DNA of 64,000 nucleotides from Gigantopelta aegis (GCF_016097555.1 NC_054702.1:80582920-80646919), one strand, 5' to 3'. Shown: positions 48,349 to 56,587, numbered from the stretch's first letter. Numbers and translations are program-made. The notes: a model not told the origin generated them from the letters alone.

Positions 48349-48998
48349 GAAAGAGAGAGATATTGAATGGGTTTTAAATGGGTGGGAGAAAGACTAATTT
48401 TATTTTATTTATTTATTTATTGCTGTATTATATATTTTCGAGACTGCCCACTTACTCTCAAAACCTACGAAAATAAAGACTCACACAAATGCCCGGTTAT
48501 GTTGTTATTTGCAGTCTGGTGCCAAGAGCGGAAATATCAATATACGAAGTTTTACAGTAGAATGTGTGATGGGGTGTTTGGGGAATTTCGATGTCGCACC
48601 TTTACCTCCTGATTAAATCGACATGCTCTGCACATATGATATAACCATTTACATAGCTCACAATTTTGGAACCGCATTTGGCGCCGAGTGTAAAAGTCTG
48701 CAGAGCTGCATATAAAATTCAAAGTACCTACCGAAGACGTACTGCTTTGTGAACTGTGGGTGCCATGCGAAGACGCTTGATAAACTTTAGCTTGCATTCT
48801 TTGGTCCTCAGTTTCTGCAACTTCCATACTTTCCATGAGCGGGGCCAGCTTGGCGCCCGACTTATCCTTGGTCACGCTCGCCTGCTGCGTGTATGTCTTG
48901 ATAGTGGTCTGGGACTGGGCAGCCCCTGGCCCAGGCCACGTTCCAGTTCCAGGCTTTCTCACTGGAAATTCCACGTTATCATACGGCGCTGCATCCAT
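24985..48998 (-). CDS. Uncharacterised protein with possible GRAM/PH-like core (complete, 5 exons)
   Basis: Exons in order are 48998-48732, 31512-31164, 28812-28642, 27843-27638 and 25185-24985. Phases fit at every join (0, 1, 1, 0) with GT/AG borders, giving 397 residues. Residues 1 to about 150 are low-complexity and probably disordered. About 160-205 looks helical (NTAYTQHKHFYRLNSKIIDE). About 206-330 holds EGEKLLLGGCWLYFTN and GRICLTSQRLLVLSAE, spaced like the first strands of a GRAM/PH fold. A Cys-rich patch NPLCWGLCSCLG follows. The end holds RLGVSMPPWATKTIMVVHLD and TTARDLVSQLQ, which looks like a conserved block. I do not recognise the family and assign no function. No signal peptide or membrane helix is evident. 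An extra small exon in the long introns cannot be excluded. Confidence 0.75.
25186..27637 (-). other. Intron 4 of the - strand gene
   Basis: It contains poly(C) (25840-25862), poly(T), a long TA repeat (26011-26068), a hairpin element (26554-26621) and two poly(G) runs (26670-26686, 26804-26819). No exon is seen. Confidence 0.75.
26554..26621. mobile_element. Hairpin repeat, probable MITE core
   Basis: GTCCGAAGGTTCAATAGTCC is mirrored by CGAACTACTGAACCTTCGGA with few mismatches. A TTAGGG-type pair (AGGGTTAGGGTTAG) follows at about 26630. Outer borders are unclear. Confidence 0.45.
27638..27843 (-). CDS. Unknown gene, exon 4
   Basis: The acceptor cgtttcag is followed by ESTVSEFGDPTKRSGGY, NLFYQNLPLTNFHSAELS and the Cys-rich NPLCWGLCSCLG. 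The donor GTGAGT gives phase 0. The frame stays open past the donor for about 58 codons, but splicing to exon 5 restores a more family-like C-terminus. Read-through would give a different tail. Confidence 0.75.
27844..28641 (-). other. Intron 3 of the - strand gene
   Basis: Its main feature is a G/T-rich tract on the + strand (27936-28103). The rest is AT-rich with no exon. Confidence 0.75.
27936..28103. repeat. G/T low-complexity tract
   Basis: T runs alternate with G runs (GGGGGGGGGAGTTGGGGGGG). The G clusters could form G-quadruplexes on the + strand, which is the non-template strand's complement for the - strand gene. Short frames in it are composition artefacts. Confidence 0.75.
28642..28812 (-). 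CDS. Unknown gene, exon 3 (GRAM/PH-like strands)
   Basis: The acceptor tgtttcag and donor gtaaaa frame 57 codons. The split Gly codon joins exon 2, then MLVEGEKLLLGGCWLYFTN, a short acidic loop, GRGRICLTSQRLLVLSAEIF. The alternating hydrophobic pattern points to beta strands. Confidence 0.82.
28813..31163 (-). other. Intron 2 of the - strand gene
   Basis: This 2.35 kb of AT-rich sequence has a short G-rich patch (28971-28988) and a C-rich patch near 31048. No repeat family or exon is recognised. Confidence 0.7.
31164..31512 (-). CDS. Unknown gene, exon 2
   Basis: The acceptor cattccag is followed by VVSNQKPPVVPQHAG. The exon runs through an acidic DPEPDTDEDDFCGKN stretch and a helical part to GETLTYEQLIQ. 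It ends CAGG before gtaag, leaving phase 1. A CAGT satellite starts about 50 bases upstream of the acceptor. Confidence 0.8.
31559..32216. repeat. CAGT/CAAC satellite, about 0.66 kb
   Basis: Mixed tetranucleotides CAGT, CAAC and CAAT make a higher pattern such as CAGTCAGTCAACCAGT. Both ends fade gradually. The open frames over it (SQSVNQS-type) are by-products of a 4 bp unit with no stop codon. Confidence 0.9.
33942..34245 (+). repeat. SINE-B, near full length
   Basis: The head GCGGGACGTAGCCTAGTGG with B-box-like AGGATCGATCCC is followed by TGTGGGATGGTGCATATAAA. The tail is TAGTGGTGTCGTTAAA. A CT then GT repeat (34246-34324) follows directly. Confidence 0.85.
34246..34324. repeat. (CT)n(GT)n microsatellite
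   Basis: A CT run passes into a GT run directly after a SINE-B tail, a common birth site for microsatellites. Confidence 0.9.
34784..34952 (+). repeat. Possible retroposon 3' end with TTATC tail
   Basis: GAATGTTTAAATGCAATAAA runs into TTATC repeats, which resembles the 3' end and short-tandem tail of a non-LTR element. No coding part is visible, so this is a weak call. Confidence 0.3.
36410..36631. mobile_element. TTTCTGCCAG MITE, copy 2
   Basis: It begins TTTCTGCCAGTATGGCGC and ends GCCTCTGGCAGAAA, with GGTATGGTGCCATAC inside the right end. It carries the CCAGAAAGAAAATGGGTTA block followed by a short TTAGGG pair. It lies in intron 1 of the - strand gene. Confidence 0.6.
37785..37850 (+). 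mobile_element. Solo terminus of the foldback element family
   Basis: TAGCCCGAGTACTCTGACTG, GGCTAGACGGACATTTGGAC and the following bases match the outer end at 53356-53420. No partner arm is nearby. A SINE-B tail fragment follows at 37858. Confidence 0.65.
37858..37965 (+). repeat. SINE-B 3' fragment
   Basis: AATGGAAAAATGAAG through ATTACCAAATGTTTGAAATC to TGTTGTCGTTAAACAAAAC is the SINE-B tail. Confidence 0.65.
38931..39189 (-). repeat. SINE-C
   Basis: On the - strand a tRNA-like head GGCCTCGGTCGTGTGGTGGT has a B box near GGGTTCGCAGC. The body contains the inverse of GGGCTGTCTGTCCAGGGCAG, and the end is a degenerate tail with CATT repeats. Confidence 0.75.
39195..39300 (+). repeat. SINE-B 3' fragment
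   Basis: ACCTCAGTACATTTTAAACT then AATAAATCAATGTGCTTTAG and GTTACACAAAACAAACTTT match the SINE-B tail. A SINE-A insertion lies just beyond. Confidence 0.55.
39309..39726 (-). repeat. SINE-A, full length, with 15 bp target duplication
   Basis: The element occupies about 39324-39711 and is flanked by TAATCGAGAGAAAGA at 39309-39323 and 39712-39726. On the - strand it starts ACCGGCCTCGGTGGCGTCGT, has B box GGTTCGGATCC, and ends with the TTAAATAAAACATTTCT tail and AAAG-type repeats. The exact duplication shows LINE-type retroposition and a fairly recent date. Confidence 0.9.
40709..40960 (-). repeat. Decayed SINE (B/D-like body, tRNA-like B box)
   Basis: GGTTAACGACGCCAATGTCC and CAGCTATCGGGTGTCAAAAC (reverse of a SINE tail) lie left. 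TAGGTACTGAGTTCGAATCC near 40930 is B-box-like but in the other orientation, so this may be two fragments. Confidence 0.45.
41100..41151. repeat. (GT)n microsatellite
   Basis: An almost pure GT run of about 50 bases. Confidence 0.95.
41237..41320 (-). repeat. SINE-D 3' fragment
   Basis: GAATGAATGAATGGATGTTT then AACGACACCCCAGCACGAAA and CGGCTATTGGGTGTCAAACT is the reverse of the SINE-D tail with its CATT repeat. Confidence 0.6.
41660..41917 (-). repeat. SINE-C
   Basis: It matches the 38931 copy: GCTTATATCCAATTCAAGCA at the left, GGCTGTCCAGGACAGTGGGT inside, and GGCTTAACCACTGCGCCACA and GAGGCCGGT at the right, the reverse of the tRNA-like head. Confidence 0.75.
42165..42480 (+). repeat. SINE-B, near full length
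   Basis: The head GGCGGAACGTAGTCCAGTAG, body CAAAGGCCGTGGTATATGCT and tail GTTGTTAAACAAAACAAACT are all present. A poly(G) run starts at 42491. Confidence 0.85.
43032..43498 (+). repeat. SINE-C split by a SINE-D fragment
   Basis: The head CGGCTTCGATGGCGTAGTGG stops at TTAAGCC (43060) and resumes at ATCGGACTTAAGACTGGTAG (about 43294). The gap of about 233 bp contains GACACCCAATAGCCGATGTG, a G/T-rich run and GGGGTGTCGTTAAACATTCA, the SINE-D tail in + orientation. Confidence 0.65.
44842..44925 (+). repeat. SINE-A 3' fragment
   Basis: AAAGAGTAGGTCAATGTATG and GTGTGGTCCTTAATCAATGT to ACGCCATATAACCATA are SINE-A body and tail. Confidence 0.6.
45471..45780 (-). repeat. SINE-B, near full length
   Basis: The + strand starts TTTGTTTAACGACACCACTA and ends TTACCACTGGGCTACGTCCC, the reverse of the SINE-B head GGGACGTAGCCCAGTGGTAA. 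Confidence 0.85.
45941..46030 (-). repeat. Very short SINE-B tail with target duplication
   Basis: Only the last 68 bp of SINE-B (45952-46019) is present, flanked by CATACCTACAA at 45941-45951 and 46020-46030. This is a 5'-truncated insertion with clear borders. Confidence 0.8.
46082..46252 (+). repeat. SINE-B 3' half
   Basis: GCGGTATGTGCTATCCCGTC to GTGTCGTTAAACAAAACAAT in + orientation, facing the minus-strand tail at 45952-46019. Confidence 0.75.
47310..47395 (+). repeat. SINE-C 3' fragment
   Basis: CTAGGACAGGCCGTCCAAAT, AGCTGAGGTATGGGCATCC and TTAATTGGATATAAGCACGA match the end of SINE-C. Confidence 0.6.
47510..48154 (+). repeat. 0.65 kb dispersed repeat, copy 2
   Basis: It matches 8128-8780 from CACGCAATTCAACTATCTGA to GGGCGTCAAACTTATAAT, after which the sequences diverge (GATGCATTTG here, GAAAGAAATG there). 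It lies in intron 1 of the - strand gene, 39 kb from copy 1. Confidence 0.75.
48282..48346. repeat. (AG)n microsatellite
   Basis: An almost pure AG run of about 65 bases. Confidence 0.95.
48732..48998 (-). CDS. Unknown gene, exon 1 (start codon)
   Basis: It begins MDAAPYDNVEFPVRKPG with G at +4 and ends SSQSSTSS before the donor GTAGGT. A second donor GTACTT lies four bases on but breaks the phase to exon 2. The 89 residues are rich in Ser, Thr, Gln and Pro. Confidence 0.7.
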
Positions 48999-49523
48999 TA
49001 ATTACCAGCTCCAGTAATGGGGAAAATCTCGTTTTTAAAAAAGAAACGAACAACAATCCTCAAAGTATCCGAAGCGAACTAGCAGACGACAGTCATGCTC
49101 GGGCTTAGTTTGCGGACGAAAAGGAACTGTTATTACTTTCCCTCGTCTGCAGCTCCCACGGAATAAGGCAGATGCCACACATATGGAACTCGATATCTTC
49201 TGCCAATTGCCGTCTGCTACCGAAAGGCCGGCGTACCAATCATAGATTGAGGAATGTTCCAGTGGCGGCAAACTGGCAAAGCGGGGCAACCTGCTTCTGG
49301 TTTGCTGCTTGTATTCCGAGGTGTGGTACGCGGGAACTGGAATAATATATTCTTGTGTGATTGTAACAGATTTTACTTTCAATTTAAGAACATAAATTAA
49401 AAAAAAAAATCAAGTAATTACTGTTTGCTACTTAGACAATGGAAGACAACTTACAAAGACGTTAGTTGTTTCTAAAAGTAAATGAGCTAGCATACTGGCA
49501 ATTACATTTCTCGTGTAATTACC

Positions 49524-49528
49524 ACACA

Positions 49529-49598
<70 letters not shown>
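49524..49598. repeat. (CA)n(GA)n microsatellite
   Basis: A CA run passes into a GA run, with one GGAG interruption. Confidence 0.95.
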
Positions 49599-49601
<3 letters not shown>

Positions 49602-50174
49602 GCTATCATACAGCTGTGGTGGCCACCCTGTATAACAGTCCCTGTTTATAAATATCAATTCGGATACTATTTAAGCATGGATGCTTTTAAATTGTAATAA
49701 TAACAAACATATGTGCATAAAATATGCTATTTAGTTGACCTTTATAGACAGGTTTGGTTATAATAGTTTTCTCTGTGTTACAATATGCAAAAAAAAAAAA
49801 ATAATAACATGTTGCATCCTCATCTAATATTGTGGACTTAAAATAAAAGCTTAAAGATATGAAATAAAATACTTCTTGCTGTAACTTACCTCTATCTCAT
49901 ATCTCTTTCTACACACGCCTCAATAGTTTACTACGAATGAAATTCCTCCGAAGATTTTTATCATAGAATCAACATTTCAGTGTCCACCTGACCTCATTTT
50001 AGCCACTAACACATTGACGTGTGACTCTCCACCTTCGTTTTCTCTCTTCCCTTGCCCACGCGTGTATCTGAACACTGTCTGTACTTCTAGTGGTCAGTTA
50101 AACCGCACGCGCCTTCTGACAGCCTAGTTAGTATCGACACGACAGGCCCGTCATTCTATCCTGCTTTATATATA

Positions 50175-51778
50175 TACTACTCAAAAGAATTTAAGGGTAA
50201 AAAATTTATAACCAAATAAGTTTTAGAGTGTATTAGATTGATGATGTAAACTACACCAAAAATTTTATTTATTGTTCCATATTTACAAAAAAACACAAAT
50301 AAACGTCACTGTATACAAGAAAGTCACATGACATGCTGTCAAAGTTGAAGGTTGTCAAACATGGATTTTACACATTAGAACATTCGTTTAATAGTGTGTG
50401 AATCCACCCCTGGCGCGAATACACTCGACACATCGTTGCCTCATGCTGTTGATCAGACGTCTGAAGAACTCTTGGGGAATGGCCTGCCACTCTGCCATAA
50501 GAAGTTGACCCAGATCATGAAGGTTGGCCGGAGGGGCATGGTTATCCCGAACTCTCCTGCCTAATTCGTCCCAGGCGTCTCTATTGGGGCCAAGTCAGGC
50601 GAATATGCTGGCCAATCCATCCTGGCGATACCTTGTTGTCTGAGAAAGTCCGTTACCACCCTGGCGCGGTGGGGTCTGGCATTGTCATCCTGCAGAACTG
50701 CCCCGCCGCCAATCTGCTGAAGGCCTGGAAGAACCAACGGCCGGATAATCTCATTCAGATAGCGGATTCCATTCAGATTGCCATCCACCACATAGAGGGG
50801 GGTCCTGTGGTGGATAGAGATGCCGCCCCACACCATGACGCTGCCACCACCGAACCGGTGACGTTGTCTAACGTTAACGTCAGCGAAGCGCTCCCCAGGA
50901 CGTCTGTAGACACGAACCCGACCGTCGTTGAACTGGAGACTAAACCTGGACTCATCAGTGAACATCACTCGACCCCACTGAACACGTTGCCACCGCAGAT
51001 GAAGTGTGCACCAGTGACGTCTGGCCGTTCTGTGACGTGGTAGGAGTGGTGGTCGAACAGCCTGGCGACGGCAGCGTAGATTATTGGCTCTCAGACGATT
51101 GCGCATGGTTTGATCAGACACTCGAGTTCCAGTCGCAGTCCGCAGATTGTCACGTAATCGGCGTGCAGTGGTTGTGCGTTGACGTAGAGCCATATTGGTA
51201 ATGTAGCGGTCCTCTCTATTTGTAGTGCTTCGGGGTCTTCCCGAACGTGGACGATTTCGAACAGAATTCGTTGCTTGGTACCGTTGCCACAGTCGGCCAA
51301 CGACACTCTGACTGACACCAAGTCTCAGAGCAACATTTCTTTGCGTATTGCCATCCTGATGCCAAGCAATAGCCCTTCCTCGATCTTCGATAGTCAGTTG
51401 AAGTCGTACCATTGTCGAATTTGGAGTGTGCACCGTACACGAACGCAAGCTCCAATTATACGGAAATTCAGCATTGGGAACATGGAATACACGTGCAAAG
51501 CATGCAAATGAAGCGCTTTGTGAAAAAGCAAGTTATGGGCACTTAGCAGACCTTTCGCTTTCGCCCTAATTTACGTGCAAATGTAAGCATGTTTTCGCCA
51601 TTAGAACTAGTCGACAGTGTCAATGACAGTGGATTTTAATTCATGTATGGGTTGCTTAGACCCACTTTCGTCAAAATGGAACAATACCATGCGTGACATT
51701 ATGGTCTAGCTAATATAATTGACATTCAGAAAATAATGTCGAAAATATCGTCTGACCCTTAAATTCTTTTGAGTAGTA
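50175..51778 (-). mobile_element. Tc1-like DNA transposon (DD34E), almost whole
   Basis: The inverted ends TACTACTCAAAAGAATTTAA match exactly at 50175 and 51778, flanked by TA-rich sequence consistent with a TA target. At about 1.6 kb it has the usual Tc1 length, with one transposase gene on the - strand. Identical ends and a nearly open gene point to recent activity. It lies 1.2-2.8 kb upstream of the - strand gene's start. Confidence 0.9.
50388..51412 (-). pseudogene. Tc1-family transposase, one frameshift
   Basis: The likely start is MVRLQLTIEDRGRAIAWHQ at 51412. The N-terminal paired-like DNA-binding part includes GVSQSVVGRLWQRYQ and NRPRSGRPR. The catalytic core shows FTDESRF (first Asp), MVWGGIS, LQDDNARPH (second Asp) and YSPDLAPIE (Glu), with 34 residues between the second Asp and Glu. 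Just after that Glu a single-base loss near 50577-50582 shifts the frame and ends the protein at PIETPGTN. The lost C-terminus is still readable in the next frame, through LGRRVRDNHAPPANLHD, to a TAA at 50388. All catalytic residues survive, but the C-terminal end of the domain is lost. Confidence 0.88.
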
Positions 51779-52635
51779 TATATATAAATAAAATGACCTG
51801 TCACCCGTTGTGTCTTATTACAAACAGCCGCTTTCTGGGCCACTTCTAGACACCACATGAAAAGATGAATACAGTTTCATGTTTCAGAACATTTTATAAT
51901 ATAAGTACTGTCTAGTGTATTTGGTATATATCTATAGTTGACTCGACAGAGTACATCACATTATATAGACTATGATTTGGTATACTCACCACAGAAATAA
52001 CTTGAAATACTTAGACGTTAGAGTACCAGAGTATAGGTAGGAAACATAGTTTACTTAAAAAGGTGAAAATTGCAAAAACAAAAATATATTTTAAATATTT
52101 AAATACGATTCGTAAAATAACCACCCTTTTAAATTTAATGTTATTATATTTTTACTCATTAAATGATATATATAATGAGTAACATAATTTTTAGAAGCAT
52201 AGTACACAAGGTAATTACAACAACAAAAAAGAGAGAAAAAAGAAGGTTCTTGTCATAGATTTATTCGTTATATCGTGTATGGGCGTTGTTCTCTTTTGTA
52301 GTATTATTTAATATACATGACATTTTGACACTATATTATACAAACAATGCATGGTTCTTTTATTACATTAATAATGGCGATATAAAAATTTGCACATACA
52401 CGAAACAAAAATATACCAGTAAATCATAACATGTTTTAAACATTTATTTCTCGCATCTCCGGGGCGAGGTTCGAGAAAGGGATGCTATTCTTATTTTTTT
52501 CTTTTTGTTTCTCTTCTTCTTTTTCCTTCATTCTTTTAATTTCTTTTGTTCTTTTTTGTTGTTGTTAGCAGTCCTGTTTTTTTAACAAAACATACGCCTA
52601 AAATTGTACTGGTTCATCACAGTAATGAAGAAAAA

Positions 52636-52903
52636 AAATTGTTTTATTTAACGACACCCCTAGAGCACATTGATTTTGTAATCATCGGCTATTGGATGTC
52701 AAACATTTGGTAATATTTACACAGTCTAAGAGAGGAAACCCGCTACTTTTTTCCATTATAGTAGCAAGGGATCTTTTATATTTACCATTTAATAGACAAG
52801 ATAGCACATACCACGGCCTTTGATACACCAGTTGTGATGCACTGGCTGGAACGAGAAATAGCCCACCGACGGGCGCTTTACCACTGGGCTACGTTCCGCT
52901 GCC
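52636..52903 (-). repeat. SINE-B
   Basis: TTTAACGACACCCCTAGAGC to GCGCTTTACCACTGGGCTAC in reverse. Part of the head is deleted (GCCCACCGACGGGCGC junction). Confidence 0.8.
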
Positions 52904-53760
52904 TAACGGGAATGAACCCCATTCAGAAATTTAATGTGATTGCAATGAAAAATCGCCATTTATTACCAAAAGACATATAATACATTGGTCAATACGTACA
53001 TGCAAATAGCACATGCATTTAACGAGGCTGAAGGGAAGTATTCCAGAAATAACTCGTATGTGTATTTATGTTTATTGTGGGATGTTTATCCAGAGAAACA
53101 TACCCTTTGACATTTGATGATAGAAATATTTCAGCAACCGTGCAGCAAAGCTAGTCATTGTAATACGTTAAATACATTAAATACTGACGTATACGATAAA
53201 TGGTGGGCGAAACTTGGTCCATGACGTCCATAATAATAGAATAACAAATGCCATGGGTTACACTGTTGCTAATATGGTATTGGTATATTTTGAGGCTTTG
53301 AAAAGGCATAATGACGTAAATTTACCTTTTGTTATATACCATTCACCTTTTGCTGTAGCCCGAGTACTCTGACTGTAAGAGAGCTAGACGGACATTTGGA
53401 CATAAATACGCTCTCATTACAGTCAGAGACCAAGCTATGTATTTTTTTGGCAATTGCCGACCAAAAAGTTGTCAAAGATTTCCGCTCTAATACCACAACA
53501 ATCCTATGTTTGACGTCAAATACATTTACATCGACCATTTTCGAGTTACTTGATTAAAACAAATTAAGATATTAATCACTAATACACACACTACAGAAAG
53601 AAACCCGACAGCACCCACATTCAGCTAAGCTTCGGCAAACTCCGGACAGCAGAATTCGCCGACCTATATCGTGACGTTGCGTCACATGATTGCCCACTCA
53701 GCCATTCCGTCTTCCAAGAGGCCGTCTCAAAACGACAAGTGCCCGACAATCACACAAAAA

Positions 53761-53915
53761 GTTTGTTTTGTGTAACGACACCACTAGAGCACATTGATTC
53801 ATTAATCATCGGCTACTGGATGTCAAATATTTGGTAATTTTATCATAGTGTTAGAGAGGAAACCCGCTACATTTTAGCAGGATAGCACATATACCACGGC
53901 CTTTGATATGCCAGA
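53761..53915 (-). repeat. SINE-B tail within the left foldback arm
   Basis: GTTTGTTTTGTGTAACGACA through ATTTGGTAATTTTATCATAG to ACCACGGCCTTTGATATGCC is reversed SINE-B. The part to about 53876 is shared with the right arm. Confidence 0.75.
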
Positions 53916-53994
53916 GTGGTACACATGCCAAGCAGGCATACGACTCGTAAATAAAATACTTTTTTGACCTTGAGAAAACGTGAATGCAATATTG

Positions 53995-53997
<3 letters not shown>

Positions 53998-54034
<37 letters not shown>

Positions 54035-54048
54035 CGCGTGTGTGTGTA
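53998..54048. repeat. (TG)n(CG)n(TG)n run in the foldback centre
   Basis: A strictly alternating purine-pyrimidine run with a CG core, the classic Z-DNA-prone composition, located in the loop of the inverted repeat. Confidence 0.9.
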
Positions 54049-54075
54049 CCACACTCTGTCGCTTTGGTGATTGTC

Positions 54076-54299
54076 CACAGCCCAGTGGTATCACTTGATG
54101 CGTTGTCAGTCTGGGATCGATCCCCGTCGGTGGGTCCATTGCGCTATTGGCCGTTGTATGTGCTTGCTAGATCACTAATGATAAAATGTAGTGGATTTCC
54201 TCTCTAACACTATGATAAAATTACCAAATATTTGACATCCAATAGCCGATGATTAATGAATCAATGTGCTCTAGTGGTGTCGTTACACAAAACAAACTT
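54076..54299 (+). repeat. SINE-B head and tail around the right foldback arm start
   Basis: CACAGCCCAGTGGTATCACT and GGGATCGATCCCCGTCGG are the tRNA-like head. After a deletion, ATTTCCTCTCTAACACTATG to TGTCGTTACACAAAACAAAC is the tail. Confidence 0.7.
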
Positions 54300-54577
54300 T
54301 TTTTGTGATTGTCGAGCACTTGTCGTTTTGAGACGGCCCCTGGAAGACCGAATGGCTGAGTGGGCGATCATGTGACGCAACGTCACGATATAGGTCGGCG
54401 AACTTAGAATTCTGCTGTCCGGAGTTTGCCGAAGCTTAGCTGAATGTGGGTGCTGTCGGGTTTCTTTCTGTAGTGTGTGTGTATTAGTGATTAATATCTG
54501 AATTTTTTTTAATCAAGTAACTCGAAAATGGTCGATGTAAATGTATTTGACGTCAAACATAGGATTGTTGTGGTATT

Positions 54578-54812
54578 CATGGGCGTACATAGGATTTTGA
54601 AAAGGGGGGTTCCAGTACATAGGATTTTGAAAAGGGGGGTTCCAAAATAGATTGCAGAGATATTGGGCATATATTTCTATGTTGAGTAAATATAATAATG
54701 TCAGATATCAATGTCAGATATATTAAATTACTAAAAAAGCGATTGGGGGGGGGGGTCGGTCGAACCCATCGACCCCCCCCCCCCCCCCCCCCCCCCCCTA
54801 TGTACGGCCATG
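54578..54812. mobile_element. MITE inserted in the right foldback arm
   Basis: CATGGGCGTACATAGG at the left is mirrored by CCTATGTACGGCCATG at the right. It is flanked by GTATT (54573-54577 and 54813-54817). The left arm has the uninterrupted site, so the borders are certain. A short internal tandem copy (ACATAGGATTTTGAAAAGGG) and a poly(C) run are inside. Confidence 0.85.
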
Positions 54813-55714
54813 GTATTAGAGCGGAAATCTTTGACAACTTTTTGGTTGTCGGCAATTGCCAAAAAAATACATAGCTTGGTCTCTAACTGTAATGAGAGCG
54901 TGTTTATGTCCAAATGTCCGTCTAGCTCTCTTACAGTCGGAGTACTCGGGCTACATTTGCTTAGGAACATCAGTTTAGTCAAGAACCATACGTGAAAAAC
55001 ACATTAGTAAACAAATGGGTATTACACTCGCAATGAGCTACACCATGTCGCCACGTGAGGCGGTGTAAGTTGCAACCTGCGATTTGCACTTTTTTTAACG
55101 TTCAGTTGACACTAATTAGTAAATTTACATTTAAAGTGATCTGTATGGTATCCTGGTAGGGTTGTTGGGGTTTTGGGGGTTTTTTTTTAAATATAAATAA
55201 TACATGTAGAATATGGCACAGAATTGTCAAAGATGACATTTGACAGACAAACTCCATACAGATGGCCCCGTGCAGTTGGTATGACTGAGACATAACCAAC
55301 TCAAAGTCAAGTTGTTAAATCCATGGGCGTTTACATCATAGCGTTCTTTGTTAGACATGACATTATGGCACCTGTATCAGATATAGATATACAGTTGGCA
55401 CAGAATAGAATGCACAGTTGGGGACGTACAGGGTCAATCACATCACGTAAGAATCAATATTTCACACTAATGTAACGAAGGCACACTATTTCAGGACAGC
55501 AACAGTTACGATTACACTTCACCATTGCATTTCGATCCAACATGTCCGCGGGAGTCTTTGTGAGCCAGGTTTGCATTCAAGAAAAGCGTATGTTCACCTG
55601 TCATTAACCACAAAGCATCGATGGATACATCCATCAATCCGTTCATTCATCCATTCATCTGTTCACCTATCTAGTCGAGTTAACATTTTGGTGTCCAGTA
55701 GATGATCATTTTAA

Positions 55715-55925
55715 AAGTTTGTTTGTTTTGTTTAACGACACCACTAAAACACATTGATTTATTAATCATCGGCTATAGGATGTCAAACATAGAGAGGAAA
55801 CCCGCTGCAATTTTCCTTAAGTAGCAAGGGATCTTTTATATGCACCATCCCACAGACAGGACAGCATATACCACGGCCTTTGATATACCAGTCGTGGTGT
55901 ACTGGCTGGAACGAGAAATAGCCCA
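55715..55925 (-). repeat. SINE-B, 5'-truncated
   Basis: TTTGTTTAACGACACCACTA to GGCTGGAACGAGAAATAGCC reversed. The tRNA-like head is missing. Confidence 0.8.
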
Positions 55926-56353
55926 GTGTTACACATCCAGACTTTCTCTGACATCATGTCGGGTGGTTAACTAATATACTGTACAGTATTGCTTATTTCA
56001 AAGTGTAATGTACTTTCAAGTTTATTTTGAAAATACTTTGAAAACCCCCCACCAAAAAACATAACACGTTAACCATAGCATAATGGTGGTTGTTCGTTAT
56101 AATTAGTGGAGGGAAGTTCTAAAACTGCGAACAATGTGGACTTCGAACAAATGCCTATAGCCTTGCTTAATTAAATGTAAACATGACGGCCATTTAGCAA
56201 ATCTAATTGTCTATAAGTGTTTTATCTTCCTTCAAACACGGGGATTTGTACACTGTCAACTGAAGACATAAAACAAAAATCACTTATAATTAGATCAAGT
56301 GTCGATTCAAAACCATACACTGCAGAGTGCTCTAGTGGATTTTTTTTTATATG

Positions 56354-56358
<5 letters not shown>

Positions 56359-56429
<71 letters not shown>
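56359..56429. repeat. (CA)n(TA)n microsatellite
   Basis: A CA run passes into a TA run, directly left of a MITE. Confidence 0.95.
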
Positions 56430-56430
<1 letters not shown>

Positions 56431-56434
<4 letters not shown>

Positions 56435-56530
56435 GGCGTAGGAAGCGGGGGTGGGGCAAGGGGCATGTGCCCCCCACTTTTCAGATATTTGCTTTATAAC
56501 AGTGTAAAAGTGTGTAAATATAAAAGTGTG

Positions 56531-56561
<31 letters not shown>

Positions 56562-56587
56562 TTTTGGCACCTTCCTAAGCCACTGTA
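56431..56587. mobile_element. MITE with TACTGGCGTAGGAAG end
   Basis: The left end TACTGGCGTAGGAAG and the inverse of the right end, TACAGTGGCTTAGGAAG, frame 157 bp. Inside are C runs and GTGTGTAAATATAAA, shared with the truncated copy at 10205-10286. Confidence 0.6.

Larger units (their letters stand above)
31513..48731 (-). other. Intron 1 of the - strand gene (17.2 kb)
   Basis: It is packed with repeats: the CAGT satellite, SINE-A, -B, -C and -D copies, a TTTCTGCCAG MITE, a solo end of the foldback family (37785-37850), dinucleotide runs and the second 0.65 kb repeat. No exon of another gene is seen on either strand. Confidence 0.75.
53355..54954. mobile_element. Foldback element with inverted arms of about 0.52 kb
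   Basis: The left arm 53355-53876 and right arm 54181-54954 (less a 235 bp insertion) are near-perfect reverse complements. They begin GTAGCCCGAGTACTC and end GAGTACTCGGGCTAC. Both arms carry the same stretch of SINE-B tail, so the SINE was there before the arms became identical. The centre of about 0.3 kb holds SINE-B pieces and an alternating TG/CG run. Flanks CTTTTGCTG and CATTTGCTT agree at 7 of 9 bases, compatible with a Mutator-like 9 bp duplication, but this is uncertain. No transposase is present. Confidence 0.8.

Noticed and set aside
49035-49382. 115-codon minus-strand frame upstream of the unknown gene
   Set aside because: No recognisable motif and no joining splice site that I could justify. 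It may simply be promoter or 5' UTR sequence.
50633-51043. Plus-strand frame inside the Tc1 element
   Set aside because: Antisense shadow of the transposase.
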